DNA from: Suilimivivens sp045586385
GTDB taxonomy: Bacteria; Bacillota; Clostridia; Lachnospirales; Lachnospiraceae
Assembly (NCBI GenBank): GCA_045586385.1
Contig: JAZNAE010000033.1
Coordinates: forward strand, 46,428 to 110,427
Direction of reading: 5' to 3'
DNA: 64,000 nucleotides
Notes under the pieces: generated by a model
Databases searched by the model: none
What the model was told of the DNA's origin: nothing
What the model saw: the letters and a program-made list of their open reading frames with translations, nothing else
Translations under genes and position numbers: made by a program
In this document: in pieces, positions 62,588 through 64,000 of the stretch
How the letters are laid out: every line of letters starts with the position of its first letter
How positions within the stretch are numbered: the first letter of the stretch is position 1

Positions 62588-62877
62588 ACCTGATTCATCA
62601 ACTCCTTTACTTCGTCTATATCTTCCTGATAGATGTGATTTGTACTGTTGATACGCTTTGCAATCTGGTTCAGACTTTTACTGATACGTCCTAATTCCGT
62701 GTTGTAATCTCTAAGGTAACTGTAATCTACGTCATAGACAAAACCAAACAGAACTAACTTCCGCAGAAAAGCAGATTTGCTTTTCATTTTGGATTCTTTA
62801 AACTTTGCATCAAGGATATACTGCTCATCATCATCAAGGTAAAACTGCACCGGATTGGTACGTGTTCTTTTTGCCAT
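62536..62877 (-). CDS. mobC: MobC-like relaxosome protein
   Basis: A 113-residue MobC-type accessory protein: a basic N-terminus (MAKRTRTNPVQFYLDDDEQYILDAKFKESKMKSKSAFLRKLVLFG), likely ribbon-helix-helix DNA binding, and the family tail LGRISKSLNQIAKRINSTNHIYQEDIDEVKELMNQVW. It helps the relaxase open oriT. An AAAGGAG site lies just upstream on the minus strand. The dyad-rich DNA beyond its 5' end is the likely oriT. Confidence 0.92.
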   Translation of the reverse strand: MAKRTRTNPVQFYLDDDEQYILDAKFKESKMKSKSAFLRKLVLFGFVYDVDYSYLRDYNTELGRISKSLNQIAKRINSTNHIYQEDIDEVKELMNQVWHTQKSMLSKQPLIKR

Positions 62878-62907
62878 TTGCTAACTCCTTTCTTACATTT
62901 GGGCATA

Positions 62908-62949
62908 AAAAAACTGCTGTAAAAGTTTCGATTTTCACAACAGTTTTTT
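62908..62949. terminator. Bidirectional hairpin in the mobC leader
   Basis: AAAAAACTGCTGT and ACAACAGTTTTTT (one mismatch), with AAAA/TTTT extending the stem inward, form a terminator-like hairpin on both strands. On the minus strand it lies in the mobC leader, about 16 bases before its ribosome site, so it may attenuate mob expression or stop read-through. Confidence 0.65.
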
Positions 62950-62967
62950 ATAATGTATTTAATTATA

Positions 62968-63137
62968 GATAGAATTTCCCTAGTGAAATTTTATCAAAAG
63001 GATAGCAGATGGTCAAGACGTTTGAACGAAAACGTAATATCTTTATAAAGAGGGTTAGGGATACTTCCCTATGGAAATTTGCTCAGAGCAGTCGGCAGAC
63101 TGTGAATGTAGAATTTCGCCTGTGTCATGACACAGGC
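62968..63137. other. Probable origin of transfer (oriT), dyad cluster
   Basis: Four dyads lie in 170 bases upstream of mobC: GATAGAATTTC/GAAATTTTATC (62968-62995, one mismatch), TAGGGA-tact-TCCCTA (63056-63071), CAGTC-ggca-GACTG (63089-63102), and the perfect 20-bp palindrome GCCTGTGTCATGACACAGGC (63118-63137). Position next to the mob genes and dyad density fit an oriT. The nick site is not identified. Confidence 0.6.
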
Positions 63138-63520
63138 AGTGCTTGCTATTCGACTTCTTTTTTAGTAATATATCAAATGGTTTATGAAAAAATATGTGTA
63201 AAATATAACAAATTTTGCGCATTTTATTCCCAAATAGAAAAAGATATGATAAAATTATCTATGTATGTGTAAGGAAAATCTAGGAAAGGAAAAGTGTCCG
63301 GATAAAAGGGTACAGTGTTAGCAGTTGACGGTCAGATTTATTGAAACTAAAATTTTGACAGACAGACAGACTAAGTCTGTTTATTTGTGGTATAAAGCTA
63401 TAGATACATGAGGCACATTTTGTCTATGCCAGAACGGCGCAGGCAGGATGTGCCTTTTTGGCTTGTTAAAAAAGTAATCAGGGAATTGAAGTTAGTAAGA
63501 GTAAGAAGAGGACATATGAC
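63138..63520. other. AT-rich intergenic DNA
   Basis: No convincing gene. It holds a simple tetranucleotide tract (GACA repeated, 63357-63372) overlapping CAGACT-a-AGTCTG, and the hairpin listed separately. A promoter for the downstream genes is probably here. Confidence 0.5.
63412..63459 (+). terminator. Hairpin with T tract before the possible cargo genes
   Basis: GGCACAT (63412) pairs with ATGTGCC (63448), an inner TGCC pairs with GGCA, and TTTTT follows. It may be a terminator or attenuator for the gene that starts 62 bases downstream. Confidence 0.65.
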
Positions 63521-63775
63521 ATGATTAAATTCAATTTTGACAAGCCGGTATTATTATCCGATATAGCAAAATGCGAGTCGGATGAAATAAAGATTGTACG
63601 CATAATAACCTGTGAAAAGGATAATGAGGAAACATTTTATGGAACTTGGAATTTGAATTCCTTTTCAGAGATTACAGAATTTTTTGACAAGGGTGGAACA
63701 GAATATAAATTGTTTGGGGTATCACATGTAAATAATATGCTCGTTTTTTTTGTGAGTGATTACTTGAATGAGTAA
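63521..63775 (+). CDS. Hypothetical protein
   Basis: An 84-residue soluble protein (MIKFNFDKPVLLSDIAKCES...GGTEYKLFGVSHVNNMLVFFVSDYLNE) of no recognised family. Its AT-rich composition differs from the transfer genes, as is common for ICE cargo. The upstream site is a moderate AGAGGACAT. Confidence 0.5.
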   Translation: MIKFNFDKPVLLSDIAKCESDEIKIVRIITCEKDNEETFYGTWNLNSFSEITEFFDKGGTEYKLFGVSHVNNMLVFFVSDYLNE

Positions 63776-63832
63776 TTTATTGATAGATGTAATTAGGGAA
63801 CAAACGGAATTGCTAAAGTAATGGAGGTAGTA

Positions 63833-64000
63833 ATGAAGAACGTAAGAAGAAAGTGGAAGAAATTCAGCGCATTGGCGTTGGCAGTTGTCCTTATGGGGAC
63901 AAGCACAAATTTAACTGCGTTTGCAGCAGAAAATTGTGAACATCACACGCATAATGATGTATGTGGTTATGTGGAAGCGGTAGAAGGTGCAGACTGTACT
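63833..64000 (+). CDS. Secreted His/Cys-motif surface protein, 3' partial
   Basis: The first 56 codons are visible: a signal peptide (KKFSALALAVVLMGTSTNLTAFA) followed by ENCEHHTHNDVCGYVEAVEG. Such CxHHTHxxxCGY repeats are frequent near the start of large secreted or wall-anchored proteins of Lachnospiraceae. ATG follows ATGGAGGTAGTA. The gene runs off the window, so size and anchor are unknown. It may be ICE cargo acting at the cell surface. Confidence 0.75.
   Translation, partial: MKNVRRKWKKFSALALAVVLMGTSTNLTAFAAENCEHHTHNDVCGYVEAVEGADCT

Larger units (their letters stand above)
26164..64000 (+). mobile_element. Integrative and conjugative element, Tn1549/CTn-type, left part
   Basis: From the break in spoVAD the gene content changes to an unbroken conjugation and replication set: ParA, ParB, RepA_N, PcfB, VirD4, Maff2, TrbL/VirB6, PrgI, VirB4, M23/P60 hydrolase, DUF4315, DUF4366, TopB, DUF5688, a giant helicase/methylase, an ArdC protein, TTRAP, relaxase and MobC. 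This order matches Tn1549-like elements and the C. difficile CTn elements. No recombinase, resistance gene or right end is in the window, so the type of integrase and full length are unknown. Confidence 0.92.

Noticed and set aside
63009..63272. Plus-strand ORF of 87 codons
   Set aside because: It covers the dyad cluster of the probable oriT, has no ribosome site and its translation is low-complexity and unlike any protein I know.
63357..63372. GACA tetranucleotide tract as a phase-variable switch
   Set aside because: It is short (about four units), in a gap more than 140 bases from the next start, and no promoter spacing depends on it.
1..64000. tRNA, rRNA or antibiotic-resistance genes
   Set aside because: None could be recognised by eye on either strand; short tRNAs could be missed without a covariance search.

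Overview
The window reads as chromosomal DNA of a spore-forming, low-to-moderate GC Firmicute, most likely a gut Lachnospiraceae (Clostridium cluster XIVa). The grounds are the style of gatAB, guaB and glnS, the DUF2225, DUF6106 and DUF6062 proteins, two spoVA genes, strong AGGAGG ribosome sites, and a large Tn1549/CTn-type conjugative element of the kind common in that family. The genus cannot be fixed from sequence alone.

Positions 1-26163 are ordinary chromosome. In order they hold gatA (5' end missing) and gatB; an HTH-TPR regulator overlapping an ABC exporter; an aspartate-family amino-acid cluster (ACT-domain regulator, homoserine dehydrogenase, an ApgM-type phosphoglycerate mutase that may serve as homoserine kinase, aspartate kinase) behind a structured leader; a membrane protein on the minus strand; a DUF6106 protein and guaB; a PocR/GAF/GGDEF/EAL c-di-GMP protein; glnS; a DUF2225 protein and a MocR-type regulator; a TetR regulator with a DUF6062 protein; spoVAC on the minus strand; an MBOAT O-acyltransferase with an SGNH-hydrolase partner; and spoVAD.

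spoVAD is cut after roughly two thirds of its length, at the conserved MAPAA motif. From about 26164 to the end of the window the DNA is an integrative and conjugative element (ICE) whose right end, recombinase and the rest of spoVAD lie outside the window. The ICE runs: left-end inverted repeats, DUF3970 protein, ParA, ParB, RepA_N initiator (with seven 23-bp iterons inside its gene), small accessory genes, PcfB/DUF3801 and the VirD4 coupling protein, Maff2, TrbL/VirB6, PrgI/VirB3, VirB4, a bifunctional M23-NlpC/P60 wall hydrolase, DUF4315, DUF4366 and coiled-coil surface proteins, topoisomerase III, DUF5688, a 2703-residue ArdC-like/methylase/helicase protein, a 1522-residue ArdC-metallopeptidase protein with a nucleotidyltransferase domain, a TTRAP-like protein, then on the minus strand the relaxase and MobC. 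A dyad-rich probable oriT follows MobC, then the start of what may be cargo, including a secreted His/Cys-motif protein cut by the window edge.

The ICE genes fit one process: MobC and relaxase nick oriT, PcfB and VirD4 bring the relaxosome to a VirB3/B4/B6-type channel, the wall hydrolase opens peptidoglycan, RepA, topoisomerase and ParAB replicate and keep the excised circle, and the ArdC-type proteins probably protect or process DNA on entry. Signals not covered by routine annotation are the intragenic iterons, a 25-bp palindrome present four times in the transfer region (two copies just upstream of ribosome sites for tiny ORFs), and a short SVKxKLAE peptide near the C-terminus of four otherwise unrelated ICE proteins, which could be a secretion tag.
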